Below are positions 26,610-35,030 of a DNA stretch of 64,000 nucleotides, piece after piece. This DNA comes from Parapedobacter defluvii (GTDB lineage Bacteria; Bacteroidota; Bacteroidia; Sphingobacteriales; Sphingobacteriaceae): NCBI RefSeq assembly GCF_014642075.1, contig NZ_BMIK01000001.1:687915-751914 (forward strand), given 5' to 3'. The notes beneath the pieces are model-generated. The model had not been told where the DNA came from. It did no database searches and worked only from the letters and a program-made list of their open reading frames with translations. Both the position numbers and the translations under genes were made by a program. The number at the start of each line of letters is the position of its first letter. Positions within the stretch are counted from its first letter, which is position 1.

Positions 26610-26861
26610 TTAGGCGATGGCATGCAGTTTACTGCCGATCAAATCATAGAGGTCGTTGAATGTTTGGACGTTGGTAAAATCCTTGCTTTCCAGCTTAATG
26701 CCAAAATTCGATTCGATAATGACAACCAAATCCACATAGTCCAAACTATCCAGATCGAGCGAATCCTTTAAGTTCGCTTCCGGCTGGATAACTTCCGACT
26801 CCACCTCAAATTCCTCCGTTAAAAACGTATTGGTGATATCAATGATCTCGTCCCTGCTCAT
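26610..26861 (-). CDS. Second acyl carrier protein
   Basis: The 83-residue acidic protein has the phosphopantetheine motif DLDSLD (Ser39) and the helix II sequence YVDLVVIIESNFGI. It differs clearly from the ACP at 16802-17056, so the two probably carry different chains. Its neighbours are the LpxL-like acyltransferase 9 bp downstream and the third ketosynthase 16 bp upstream, which suggests a dedicated carrier for that ketosynthase. Confidence 0.9.
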   Translation of the reverse strand: MSRDEIIDITNTFLTEEFEVESEVIQPEANLKDSLDLDSLDYVDLVVIIESNFGIKLESKDFTNVQTFNDLYDLIGSKLHAIA

Positions 26862-26877
26862 GGCTAATGCTGCGCTA

Positions 26878-28095
26878 TTACAGTTTTTTTACAATTAAAG
26901 CGGAGTTTGTCCCGCCGAATCCAAAAGAATTCGACAAAAATACATTAAAATTTTGGTTTATCGTATTTTTTACCAAACTCAGATTCCTGGCAGTTTCGTC
27001 CACTTCTTCCAGATTGATATTGGGAGCAATGAATCCATGCTGGGCCATAATCAGTGAGTAAACCACTTCGCTGGTTCCCGCCATCCAGCATTCATGCCCA
27101 GTCATTGACTTGGTAGAGCTGACAAAAGGGGCAGAGCCGAATAATTGGGTTAAGGCACGGGCTTCGTTGGCATCGCCCATGGGGGTGGAGGTAGCATGGG
27201 CGTTGATGTATTCAATGTCATCCGGGGCGAGGCCTGCTTGCCGCAAGGCCATTTCCATCGCCTGTATAGGTCCTTCCACATTGGGCGTAGAGATGTGGTC
27301 GCCATTCGACGAAAATCCATAGCTCAATACTTCCGCCAGGATAGGTGCACCCCGCCGCACCGCCGATTCGTATTCTTCAAGCACCAGGGTGGCGGCTCCT
27401 CGGCCCGGTACCAGTCCATTGCGGCTTTTATCAAAAGGGCGCGACGCCTTGGTAGGCTCGTCTTCGCGGTCCGAAAATACCCCCAGGCCGTCAAAACTGG
27501 CCATGGCGTACTTGTTGGTTTCCTGTGCACCGCCGCAGATGATACAATCCTGTAATCCCTGTTTGATAAACAGATAGGCGAGGCCAATGGCGTGTGAGCC
27601 GCTGGCGCATGCTGCACTGATGGTCATGTTGATGCCGCGCACGCGATAGATGGTGGAAAGGTTCATCGTAACCGACGAGTTCATCGACTTAAAGATGGCA
27701 CCTGAACCCACCAACGTGGTGTCTCTCTTTTGCCGTACGATATCGATGGATTCCATTACCGCTTGGGATACACTGTCGTTGCCGTATACCAGGCCAATGA
27801 TCTGTTTGTCAAATAATGTCTCGTCAATATTGGCGTTTTGAAGTGCCTCACGGGTGGCCACATAGGCATATTCACTTTCCTCCCCCATGCTGATGCGTTG
27901 CCTGCGGGAGAGCACTTTGGCCAGATCCGGTTTTTCAACGAAACCGGTAAGTGCCGACCGGTATCCGAATTCTTTCCGCTCGGGTGAGAAAACAATGCCT
28001 GAACGGCCCAAATAGAGCGATTCCTTCACTTCGGCCAGGTTCTTGCCCAGTGATGAATAAATACCCATTCCCGTAATAACTACACGCCGATCCAT
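26878..28095 (-). CDS. Beta-ketoacyl-ACP synthase, third FabF-type
   Basis: The 405-residue condensing enzyme has Cys163 in AACASGSH, His in NAHATSTPMGD (variant Ala-Thr instead of Gly-Thr) and a second His in MTGHECWMAG. All catalytic residues are present. The HAT variant and the MTGHECW segment separate it from the other two KS proteins. It lies directly after fabG with no spacer (the ATG follows the TGA region) and before the second ACP, so it may drive a separate elongation series. Confidence 0.9.
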   Translation of the reverse strand: MDRRVVITGMGIYSSLGKNLAEVKESLYLGRSGIVFSPERKEFGYRSALTGFVEKPDLAKVLSRRQRISMGEESEYAYVATREALQNANIDETLFDKQIIGLVYGNDSVSQAVMESIDIVRQKRDTTLVGSGAIFKSMNSSVTMNLSTIYRVRGINMTISAACASGSHAIGLAYLFIKQGLQDCIICGGAQETNKYAMASFDGLGVFSDREDEPTKASRPFDKSRNGLVPGRGAATLVLEEYESAVRRGAPILAEVLSYGFSSNGDHISTPNVEGPIQAMEMALRQAGLAPDDIEYINAHATSTPMGDANEARALTQLFGSAPFVSSTKSMTGHECWMAGTSEVVYSLIMAQHGFIAPNINLEEVDETARNLSLVKNTINQNFNVFLSNSFGFGGTNSALIVKKL

Positions 28096-28836
28096 TCAAG
28101 AATAAATTCCGCCGTTGATGTGGATTATTTCTCCCGTAATGTACGAAGCTTTCCTGGACGCAAGAAAGCTTACCAAATCCGCAACTTCCTCGGCTTTCCC
28201 AAAACGATTTAAAGGTATTAATTTTTTTAGTTCTTTTTCATCCAATGCGCTGGTCATGTCCGTTTCAATGAAACCCGGAGCCACGGCGTTGACAGTGATG
28301 TTGCGTTTGGCCACTTCCTGTGCAAGTGCCTTGGTAGCGCCGATAAGGCCCGCTTTGGCCGCCGAGTAATTCGTCTGTCCGGCTGTGCCCTTGGCACCCG
28401 ATACCGAGGCGACATTGATAATGCGCCCATAGCGATGGCGGAGCAGGTCCTGGATCAGAAATTTGGTGACGTTATAAAATCCGTTCAGGCTGGTCTGCAC
28501 CACTTGGTTCCAATCGTCGTTCTCCATCCACATAAAAAGCCCATCGCGTGTAATGCCAGCGTTGTTAACAATCACTTCAATCAGGTCATCGGGATGTTGG
28601 CTTTTCCAATGGGCAAGTTGCTCATGGGTTTCCACTTGGTTACTCACATCAAAGCGTATTATTTCGGCTTCACCTCCATTTGCGGCAATGAGTTCCCTTG
28701 TTTCCTCCGCAGCTTTGGCGTTTGACTGGTAGTTAATTAATACCGGATAGTTCAGGTCGTGGGCCAATGCGATACAAATGGCTCTCCCGATACCCCGCGA
28801 ACCTCCGGTTACCAATGCATAGTTTCTGCGTTCCAT
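28096..28836 (-). CDS. 3-oxoacyl-ACP reductase (FabG-type SDR)
   Basis: The 246-residue short-chain dehydrogenase has TGGSRGIGRA near the N-terminus, NNAG, and the catalytic Ser-Tyr-Lys set (NVASVSG, then NYSAAK). FabG-type enzymes reduce beta-ketoacyl-ACP to the 3-hydroxy form with NADPH, here for each polyene extension. The ATG at 28836 is preceded by TTG in the same frame, and I choose the ATG because it makes a TGATG junction with the WG-repeat gene upstream. It abuts the third KS gene downstream. Confidence 0.92.
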   Translation of the reverse strand: MERRNYALVTGGSRGIGRAICIALAHDLNYPVLINYQSNAKAAEETRELIAANGGEAEIIRFDVSNQVETHEQLAHWKSQHPDDLIEVIVNNAGITRDGLFMWMENDDWNQVVQTSLNGFYNVTKFLIQDLLRHRYGRIINVASVSGAKGTAGQTNYSAAKAGLIGATKALAQEVAKRNITVNAVAPGFIETDMTSALDEKELKKLIPLNRFGKAEEVADLVSFLASRKASYITGEIIHINGGIYS

Positions 28837-29969
28837 CAATTCGCTTTTTCGAAAGGCTCCGCATTGTCAAACCACTCATTGCCGAGTACCTGGCCCTTGG
28901 TGTCGATAAATCCCCATTTTCCCTTGTGCTTCACCCGGGCTAAACCGTTGATGAATCCCTTGTCTTCACCGCTGGTTAGGAAACCGATGAGTGCAACAGA
29001 GATGCCGTATTCGGCCGGGATGACCAATTCACCGGATTTGTCGATGAACCCCCATTCCTTGCCCACTTTCACAGGGGCCAAACCATCTGAACTGAACACC
29101 TCCGCGTCGGGATATTCAGGTTGAATCGCCAGTTCGCCCTGTGCATTGACATACCCCCACTTCTTGTCGAGGTATACCGGTGCCAAGCCATTGCGAAACG
29201 CTCTTGCTTTTTCAAACTGAGGTTCGATAGCCCATTCTCCCTGCGTATTGATGAAACCCAGTTTGTCATCTTTCCGCGCATATGTTAGGGTTTCGCCTTC
29301 CAAAAACGGCCATATTTTGGTGGCATCCTTCACGTGTTTGAACGTGTCGTCCGCAGTGATAATGCCGAATGCCGTGCCTTTGCGGGCTACAAACACCCCG
29401 TTACCCGAGATGTCGATCTCATCGTATTCGGGTGTAATCACAGTCTTTCCCGTGGTGGAGATGACTCCCCATTTATTACCCTGCTTTACCTTGGCAAATC
29501 CATGCTCAAAGGGTTTAATTTCCGTATAGAGAGGTTTTAATACCACATTTCCTTTGGTATCCATCAGGCCTATCAGATCGCTCTCCCGTAAAAAAGCCAG
29601 TCCATTGCTGTCAAAGTCATACAGCTTATCCGAATGAGGCAATTCTACCGGTTGACCACTTTTGTCGATATATAGCCACTTCTTCTCTTTAGCTACGACA
29701 GCTATTCCACTGTTGAATGCTTTGGCGTTGTCAAATTGGGGCTCGATGACAATGTCTCCCGAGGGATTGATGTAACCCCACTTCCCATCGATGAATACCG
29801 GAGCCAGACCATTGGAAAACGATCCTGCTTTTTCATAGGCTGGGGCAATGACCAGTTTCCCTTGGGTATTGAGGTAACCGATTTTTTTATCTTTCTTGAC
29901 GAGAGCCAATTCTTGAGCCTGCGTAAGTGAAACTGCTAGTCCCAACAAACAGCTAAGGAATACTTTCAT
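28836..29969 (-). CDS. Secreted WG-repeat protein
   Basis: The 377-residue protein has a signal peptide (about 1-18) and around ten WG/KWGF-type repeats of about 35 residues, each with a K-W-G-x-I/V core and a following D-x-x-G or N-x-x-G turn. WG repeats form beta-propeller-like or solenoid surfaces of unknown function. It overlaps fabG by one base (TGATG), so it is translated with the pigment genes. The localisation is probably periplasmic or outer surface. Its function is not evident. Confidence 0.8.
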   Translation of the reverse strand: MKVFLSCLLGLAVSLTQAQELALVKKDKKIGYLNTQGKLVIAPAYEKAGSFSNGLAPVFIDGKWGYINPSGDIVIEPQFDNAKAFNSGIAVVAKEKKWLYIDKSGQPVELPHSDKLYDFDSNGLAFLRESDLIGLMDTKGNVVLKPLYTEIKPFEHGFAKVKQGNKWGVISTTGKTVITPEYDEIDISGNGVFVARKGTAFGIITADDTFKHVKDATKIWPFLEGETLTYARKDDKLGFINTQGEWAIEPQFEKARAFRNGLAPVYLDKKWGYVNAQGELAIQPEYPDAEVFSSDGLAPVKVGKEWGFIDKSGELVIPAEYGISVALIGFLTSGEDKGFINGLARVKHKGKWGFIDTKGQVLGNEWFDNAEPFEKAN

Positions 29970-30027
29970 AGCTTTAGATTTTTAGTGAATCAATTCATTC
30001 GAAATAATCATTCATTACTTGTTTGCT

Positions 30028-30041
30028 TTCATGGTATTCAT
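30028..30041. repeat. 14-nt word shared with the 58185 region
   Basis: TTCATGGTATTCAT occurs here and again at 58185-58198, each time shortly after a GTTTG. Both sites are in non-coding DNA upstream of genes. The match may be chance or a remnant of a shared regulatory or repeat element. Confidence 0.25.
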
Positions 30042-30163
30042 GAATGCTTTGCAATTATTGATATCATATTAGTTTCTTAACGGCATCAATGAGATCGCTA
30101 CGCTAAGTTTGTTCTTAATGGCCTCATGGAACCTACATTTTCATCAACACGTTTGCCATTAGC

Positions 30164-30207
30164 GGTGATGAAACCCGTAAAGCCGTAGGCGAGCGGGTTT
30201 CATCGCC
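30164..30207. terminator. Hairpin after the ammonia-lyase gene
   Basis: GGTGATGAAACCCG at 30164-30177 pairs with CGGGTTTCATCGCC at 30194-30207, 13 of 14 bases plus a G-T wobble, with a 16-nt loop. It lies 23 bp beyond the lyase stop codon on the minus strand. On the plus strand a TTTT follows the stem. I read it as a terminator or 3'-end hairpin that separates the lyase from the downstream WG/fabG operon. Confidence 0.5.
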
Positions 30208-30229
30208 TTTTGAGTCAGGCGCTGACCTG

Positions 30230-31756
30230 TCAGGTTTCATGTGTTTTTACATGATCCTTAAGGGCGGTTAAATAGGGTGATAGTACCATATCCTCTTTAA
30301 AGATAGGAACAATCGACCGGATATCTGTATAAACTTTTTTACTTTTTGACGAAAGAAGGGACTCGCATGCCAGTGCTTCCACAGCCTGTATAAGCGTAAG
30401 CAGTTGGATAGCCAGCACCTCATATGCGTTGTCGATTACCTTTTTGGTAAGCCAGGCTGAATTGGTCCCCATGCTGACGATATCCTGGTTGTCTTTGTTG
30501 TTCGGGATGCTGTGCGTATAAATCGGCGTAGCCAGGGTTTGGTTTTCTGCGGTGGTAGATGTAGCCGTAAACTGGGCGCCCTGCATGCCAAAATTCAGCC
30601 CCAGTTTTCCCAGGTTGACAAATGAAGGCAATATTTCATTCAGTGATGAATTGAGGAGGTAATTCAGTTGCCGCTCCATCAACAGGGTTAACTTCGTGAT
30701 GGCAATGCGGAGTTTGTCCATTTCAAAGGCAACGTAGTCACCGTGGAAATTGCCGCCATGATATACCGTTTCTGAAGCCACATCGATGATGGGATTGTCA
30801 TTTGCCGAGTTGACCTCTTCGATGAGCGTATGGGTGCAATGTTGCAATGCATCCCATATAGGACCCAGTATTTGCGGCACGCAGCGGATGGAATAATATT
30901 CCTGCAATTTATCCTTAAAGATGCTTTCTTCAACTTTTCGGCTGTACAGGTGTTCGTCGCGTTTGCGGATCAGTTGGCTGTCGGCAATGATTTCCCGCAT
31001 GCGTGCAGCCACTTGTTGCTGCCCTTGGTGTTTTTTTACACCATTCAACGTTTCGGAAAGATGGTCATCGTAGGCGCGTACCAATTCATTCATCAATGCC
31101 GAACAGGCGATGGACCAGTTCAGTAACCTTCTGCCATAGATAGCATTGACGATGCCGATACCCGTCATAACCGAAGTGCCGTTGATGAGCGCTAGTCCCT
31201 CGCGTATATGCACCTGCATGGGCTGTAGCCCCTCGTTGGCCAGTGCCATTGCTGCGGGTGTCTGCTTTCCCTGATAGATCACGTTTCCCTCGCCGATCAT
31301 GTTCAGTGCCAGGTGCGCCAGTTGTACCAGATCGCCGCTTGCTCCTACGCCCCCATGTTGGTAGATCACGGGGAAAATATCGCGGTTTAATAACTCTTTC
31401 ATCAACTCTACCACGCTGGGGTGTACACCTGAGTAACCTAGCGACAACGTATGTAAACGGGCTAATAATGCAGATTTTGCATAGATGGGGTCCAAAATGT
31501 CGCCCATCCCGGCTGCATGGCTTCGGATCAGGTTGTATTGCAGTTGGATTTGATCACCTTCGTTGATCCGGTATTGGGCCATTGGGCCGAATCCCGTATT
31601 GACACCGTAAATAATCTTATCTTTGGCAAATTGTTTTAGAAAGGTGTGACTTTGGTTCACTTTATCCGAAACATGCTGAGGCAAAACAACTTTTTGGCCT
31701 TCAAACAGCACGCTGTAAAAATCTGCCAACGTGATCGGATTCGTCAGTTCTATCAT
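30230..31756 (-). CDS. Tyrosine ammonia-lyase (HAL/PAL family)
   Basis: The 508-residue protein belongs to the MIO-dependent aromatic amino acid lyases. The autocatalytic Ala139-Ser140-Gly141 triad lies in GGVGASGDL, the catalytic Tyr50 in YGVNTGFG, and the late NDNQDIVSMG segment is intact. The selectivity loop reads LIRSHAAG (Ser79-His80), so by itself it resembles a histidine lyase. However, its overall sequence strongly resembles the Flavobacterium johnsoniae tyrosine ammonia-lyase as I remember it, which also has Ser-His. It would convert tyrosine to 4-coumarate, the starter of flexirubins. It is transcribed divergently from the halogenase-like gene with a matching promoter. Confidence 0.88.
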   Translation of the reverse strand: MIELTNPITLADFYSVLFEGQKVVLPQHVSDKVNQSHTFLKQFAKDKIIYGVNTGFGPMAQYRINEGDQIQLQYNLIRSHAAGMGDILDPIYAKSALLARLHTLSLGYSGVHPSVVELMKELLNRDIFPVIYQHGGVGASGDLVQLAHLALNMIGEGNVIYQGKQTPAAMALANEGLQPMQVHIREGLALINGTSVMTGIGIVNAIYGRRLLNWSIACSALMNELVRAYDDHLSETLNGVKKHQGQQQVAARMREIIADSQLIRKRDEHLYSRKVEESIFKDKLQEYYSIRCVPQILGPIWDALQHCTHTLIEEVNSANDNPIIDVASETVYHGGNFHGDYVAFEMDKLRIAITKLTLLMERQLNYLLNSSLNEILPSFVNLGKLGLNFGMQGAQFTATSTTAENQTLATPIYTHSIPNNKDNQDIVSMGTNSAWLTKKVIDNAYEVLAIQLLTLIQAVEALACESLLSSKSKKVYTDIRSIVPIFKEDMVLSPYLTALKDHVKTHET

Positions 31757-31787
31757 GTATTTAGCAACGCATAAAAATAAGCGGATG

Positions 31788-31818
31788 CAAACTTAGGTAA
31801 ATTGACGTTGATATCCAA
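31788..31818 (-). promoter_or_regulatory. Promoter of the ammonia-lyase gene
   Basis: On the minus strand a TTG (31816-31818), a 20-nt spacer and TAAGTTTG (31788-31795) fit the Bacteroidota -33/-7 pattern. The ATG is 31 nt downstream. The -7 box is identical to the one on the other side of this divergent region and has the same spacing. Confidence 0.65.
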
Positions 31819-31937
31819 CTGACAAAGAATCTGGATTTACCCAAAAATTAACCGGCGTCCATTACAATTGCGGTCATGGGATCGGATTAAAGTAATGGGT
31901 TAAGTTAGAAATTCCTTATACAAAACCCACTGATTAC

Positions 31938-31978
31938 TCGGAGTTAAAGGGGATTTCATTCGGGTTTCGTTCGGAGTT
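31938..31978. repeat. Direct repeats TCGGAGTT in the control region
   Basis: TCGGAGTT occurs at 31938-31945 and 31971-31978, 33 bp apart, with related TTCGGGTTT and TTCGGTAGTT words between and after. They border the 12-bp inverted repeat and could be sites for a regulator. Confidence 0.4.
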
Positions 31979-32003
31979 TATTCGGTAGTTAACCGAATAA
32001 ACT
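31975..32003. promoter_or_regulatory. Perfect 12-bp inverted repeat, operator candidate
   Basis: AGTTTATTCGGT (31975-31986) and ACCGAATAAACT (31992-32003) are exact reverse complements around a 5-nt spacer. The site lies in the middle of the 391-bp divergent region, about 160 bp from the lyase promoter and 88 bp from the halogenase promoter. A dimeric regulator binding here could act on both sides. It could instead form an RNA hairpin, but no transcript is expected to start before it. Confidence 0.55.
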
Positions 32004-32090
32004 AAAAGTAAAATCAGGATAATTAGCAATGGATCCAAGTGTTATAAGTGGTTTTGGTATAAGGCTAAGATAAGGTAAGGTAGGCACACC

Positions 32091-32121
32091 TTGTTTTTAT
32101 AGGTAACTTTGCCTAAGTTTG
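32091..32121 (+). promoter_or_regulatory. Promoter of the halogenase/C45/ligase operon
   Basis: TTG (32091-32093), a 20-nt spacer and TAAGTTTG (32114-32121) match the Bacteroidota promoter pattern, with the ATG 26 nt downstream. Both the -7 box and the spacing equal those of the divergent lyase promoter. A second TAnnTTTG word (TAACTTTG) lies at 32104-32111 but lacks a TTG at the right distance. Confidence 0.65.
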
Positions 32122-32147
32122 GCACATCCATATCCCAATTTACAATA

Positions 32148-33371
32148 ATGATTTCAGAGCACGTTGATGTTTTAATAATCGGAGCCGGGCCATCCGGGGC
32201 CGTGGCGGCTTCCCTTTTGCATCAGAAAGGAGTGAAGGTTAAGGTTGTCGAACGGACGCATTTTCCACGTTTCGTGATCGGGGAAAGCTTAATCCCCCGA
32301 TGCATGGATCATTTTGATGAGGCTGGTTTTGTCGAGGAAGTGGAAGCGAAGGGATTCGAAAAAAAATTTGGAGCCCGCTTTCTTCGCGGAAGCGAAGTTT
32401 GCTGGTTTGACTTCAGCCAGAAATTTTCACCGGGATGGGATTGGACGTGGCAGTTGCCCCGGGCGGAATTTGATCAGACCCTTACCGATATTTTGCAGCG
32501 CCGGGGTGTAGATATTGCCTTCGGTACCACCGTGGAAAATGTGGTGTTCAATGGAACCGATTCGTTGACTACGGTGTCTGACGAGGCAGGGAACCGCCGG
32601 GAAATACAGGCGCGGTTTCTGATCGATTGCAGTGGCTATGGGCGTGTTTTACCCCGTTTGCTTGATTTGGATGCCCCTTCGTCGTTCCCGCCCATGGCGG
32701 CAACATTTGTACATGTCAATGACAAGCGTCGTCCTTCGGGCGATGAAGGAACCCTGATCACGTTTGATGTACTCGACCAAAAAGTTTGGTTTTGGGTGAT
32801 TCCGTTTTCCGACGGCCGTTCGTCATTGGGATTGGTTTGTCCGAAGGAGCACTTGGAAGCGTTGGATCAGGGGGATAATACGGAAACATTCCGGCAGATC
32901 ATCCGCCAGTCGGATTATTACCGGGAGCGCTTTGACGGACTGGATTTTCTGTTTGAACCCAAGAAAATTGTCTCGTATGCCAAAGCGGTGAAAAAATTAT
33001 ACGGCACTGGCTATGCCCTTACCGGGAACAGTGCCGAATTTCTGGATCCCGTGTTTTCTTCCGGAGTTTGCTTTGCTTCCGAATCGGGCGCACTGTCTGC
33101 GAAATTGGCAATCAGACAACTGGCCGGCGAGGTGGTAGATTGGGAACATGAGTACGAAGAACACATGCTTTGGGGAGTCAGTGTATTCCGTTCGTATATA
33201 CGCGATTGGTATTCAGGTGATTTGCAAAAGTTTATGTTCCATCCGGAAGTGAATGAGGACGTACGTCGCAAGGTATGTTCGGTATTGGCGGGATATGTGT
33301 GGGACAAGGAGAATCCATTTGTGAAAAAGCACGACCGCGCGGTAAAGGCGGTGACCCATCTATTGCCGTAA
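32148..33371 (+). CDS. Flavin-dependent halogenase-like oxidoreductase
   Basis: The 407-residue flavoprotein has a GAGPSG dinucleotide motif (12-17), the early GESLIPR segment, and WFWVIP (about 213-218), which is the W-x-W-x-I-P mark of flavin-dependent halogenases. A Lys in GFEKKFGARF (about 73) sits where phenolic halogenases have their catalytic Lys. It may chlorinate the aryl ring to give chloroflexirubins, or it may hydroxylate or reduce instead, since such proteins are sometimes monooxygenases. I choose the ATG at 32148 rather than a TTG 39 nt earlier because the promoter lies between the two. It starts a three-gene plus-strand operon. Confidence 0.8.
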   Translation: MISEHVDVLIIGAGPSGAVAASLLHQKGVKVKVVERTHFPRFVIGESLIPRCMDHFDEAGFVEEVEAKGFEKKFGARFLRGSEVCWFDFSQKFSPGWDWTWQLPRAEFDQTLTDILQRRGVDIAFGTTVENVVFNGTDSLTTVSDEAGNRREIQARFLIDCSGYGRVLPRLLDLDAPSSFPPMAATFVHVNDKRRPSGDEGTLITFDVLDQKVWFWVIPFSDGRSSLGLVCPKEHLEALDQGDNTETFRQIIRQSDYYRERFDGLDFLFEPKKIVSYAKAVKKLYGTGYALTGNSAEFLDPVFSSGVCFASESGALSAKLAIRQLAGEVVDWEHEYEEHMLWGVSVFRSYIRDWYSGDLQKFMFHPEVNEDVRRKVCSVLAGYVWDKENPFVKKHDRAVKAVTHLLP

Positions 33372-33377
33372 AAGAAG

Positions 33378-35030
33378 GTGAGGGTTTCCGTTGTTATCGG
33401 TTGTTGGGTAGCGCTGATGGTCACCGCTTGCGCCGGTGTCAGGCAACTGCCGTCAACGGCACACGATACGAGCCAGGTAGGAGAGCGTACCAGGGTATCC
33501 GCCGATTTTTATACGATGCCACATGGGAGACTGCATAGAAATGACCAGGGTATTTGGGAATTGTATGTCTCCGGTGACCCGCTGGAAAGGGGGGTGACCA
33601 ATGGAATGCTTACCAAAGAACTGCTTGACCAGCAGGAAGCGGCGTTTGTTTCTCAGATACGGGAATTGGTACCCTCGCGGTTTCGTCAGTGGCTGTTACG
33701 CGGGTTTCTGAAGTTTTTCAATCGCCGGTTAACCCATTACGTGCCTGCAGAATACCAAACCGAGATATACGGACTTTCCCGATCTGCATCGGATGCATAT
33801 AACTTTCTGGCGCCGCCTTATCAACGGCTGCTGTATTTCCACGGTGCACACGATATCGGGCATGCATTGCGGGATCTGGCGCTCGTGGGCTGTACTTCGT
33901 TTGCTGCCTGGGGAGCGCATACAGCCGATGGAAAACTGTTAATCGGCCGTAACTTCGATTTTTATGTGGGCGATGCATTTTCCGAGGAGAAAATAGTGAG
34001 CTTTATCCGTCCCGATCAGGGATACAAACACGCCATGGTTACCTGGGCGGGTATGGTAGGGGCTGTTTCGGGCATGAACGAGAAAGGGCTTACCGTAACC
34101 ATCAATGCCGGGAAATCCGATATACCCTATAAAGCCAAAACGCCAATATCCTTGCTTACCCGTGAAATCCTGCAATATGCGGCAACCATCGATGAGGCTA
34201 TCCATATTGCTCAGCAGCGAGAGGTGTTTGTGTCTGAATCGATTATGGTGGGTAGTGCGGCCGACCGGAAGGCCGTGCTGATCGAAGTATCGCCGAAGAA
34301 ATTCGGTGTCTATGAGGTGGAAAATAATGCGGATTTGCTGATCTGCGCCAACCATTTTCAAAGCCAGCCTTATCTGTCTGACAAAAAAAACCTGAAGCAG
34401 TTGGAGGAGAGCCATTCCGCATACCGGTTCGAACGTATGAACGAGCTGATCGCATCGGCACCTCCGCTCACTCCGGCGTTGGCAGCTTCCGCGCTGCGCA
34501 ACCGGGAAGGGATCAACGGTGTCCGCCTGGGGTATGGAAATGAAAAAGCCATTAACCAACTCCTGGCGCATCATGCGGTGATCTTTCAACCCGAAGACCG
34601 CCTGCTTTGGGTTTCTGCAAATCCCTATCAGTTGGGGATGTTTGTGGCGTACGATTTAAAAACCGTGTTTTCACGGATGGATACCCTGTCGACCGCCTTG
34701 CCGGTGGATGAAGCTCGTCTTCGTATTCCCGAAGATCCCTTTGTTCATACCGATACATTTGAGAATTATGAACGATTTCGGCACCAAACCCGTACCTTGG
34801 AGGCCGCTATGGAAAGCGGCGAACAAATCGACGATACCGTGCTGACCGGCTTCATCGCACGCAATCCGGATTTTTGGAAGGGATATTTTTTGGTGGGCGA
34901 ATACTACAAAAAAAACGGGAGGTATGAGGAAGCGCTGCGTTATTTCCGGATGGCTCTTGGCAAAGAAGTGACAACGGAGCCGGACCGTCGGTTAATTGAG
35001 AAACGAATCAAACAGTGTGAGCGAAAATAA
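33378..35030 (+). CDS. C45/AAT-like Ntn-hydrolase lipoprotein
   Basis: The 550-residue protein starts with a GTG and a lipoprotein signal (MRVSVVIGCWVALMVTAC) with lipobox VTAC, so it should be membrane anchored. The core resembles the C45 family (isopenicillin-N acyltransferase-like Ntn hydrolases). The nucleophile is probably Cys172 in VGCTSFAAW, followed by GRNFDF and a GMNEKGL segment. C45 enzymes cleave or transfer acyl amides. The C-terminus carries a TPR-like motif (GRYEEALRYFRMAL). It follows the halogenase gene by 6 bp and abuts the ligase gene. The role is unproven; it could be the periplasmic acyl transfer that forms the pigment ester. Confidence 0.8.
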   Translation: MRVSVVIGCWVALMVTACAGVRQLPSTAHDTSQVGERTRVSADFYTMPHGRLHRNDQGIWELYVSGDPLERGVTNGMLTKELLDQQEAAFVSQIRELVPSRFRQWLLRGFLKFFNRRLTHYVPAEYQTEIYGLSRSASDAYNFLAPPYQRLLYFHGAHDIGHALRDLALVGCTSFAAWGAHTADGKLLIGRNFDFYVGDAFSEEKIVSFIRPDQGYKHAMVTWAGMVGAVSGMNEKGLTVTINAGKSDIPYKAKTPISLLTREILQYAATIDEAIHIAQQREVFVSESIMVGSAADRKAVLIEVSPKKFGVYEVENNADLLICANHFQSQPYLSDKKNLKQLEESHSAYRFERMNELIASAPPLTPALAASALRNREGINGVRLGYGNEKAINQLLAHHAVIFQPEDRLLWVSANPYQLGMFVAYDLKTVFSRMDTLSTALPVDEARLRIPEDPFVHTDTFENYERFRHQTRTLEAAMESGEQIDDTVLTGFIARNPDFWKGYFLVGEYYKKNGRYEEALRYFRMALGKEVTTEPDRRLIEKRIKQCERK

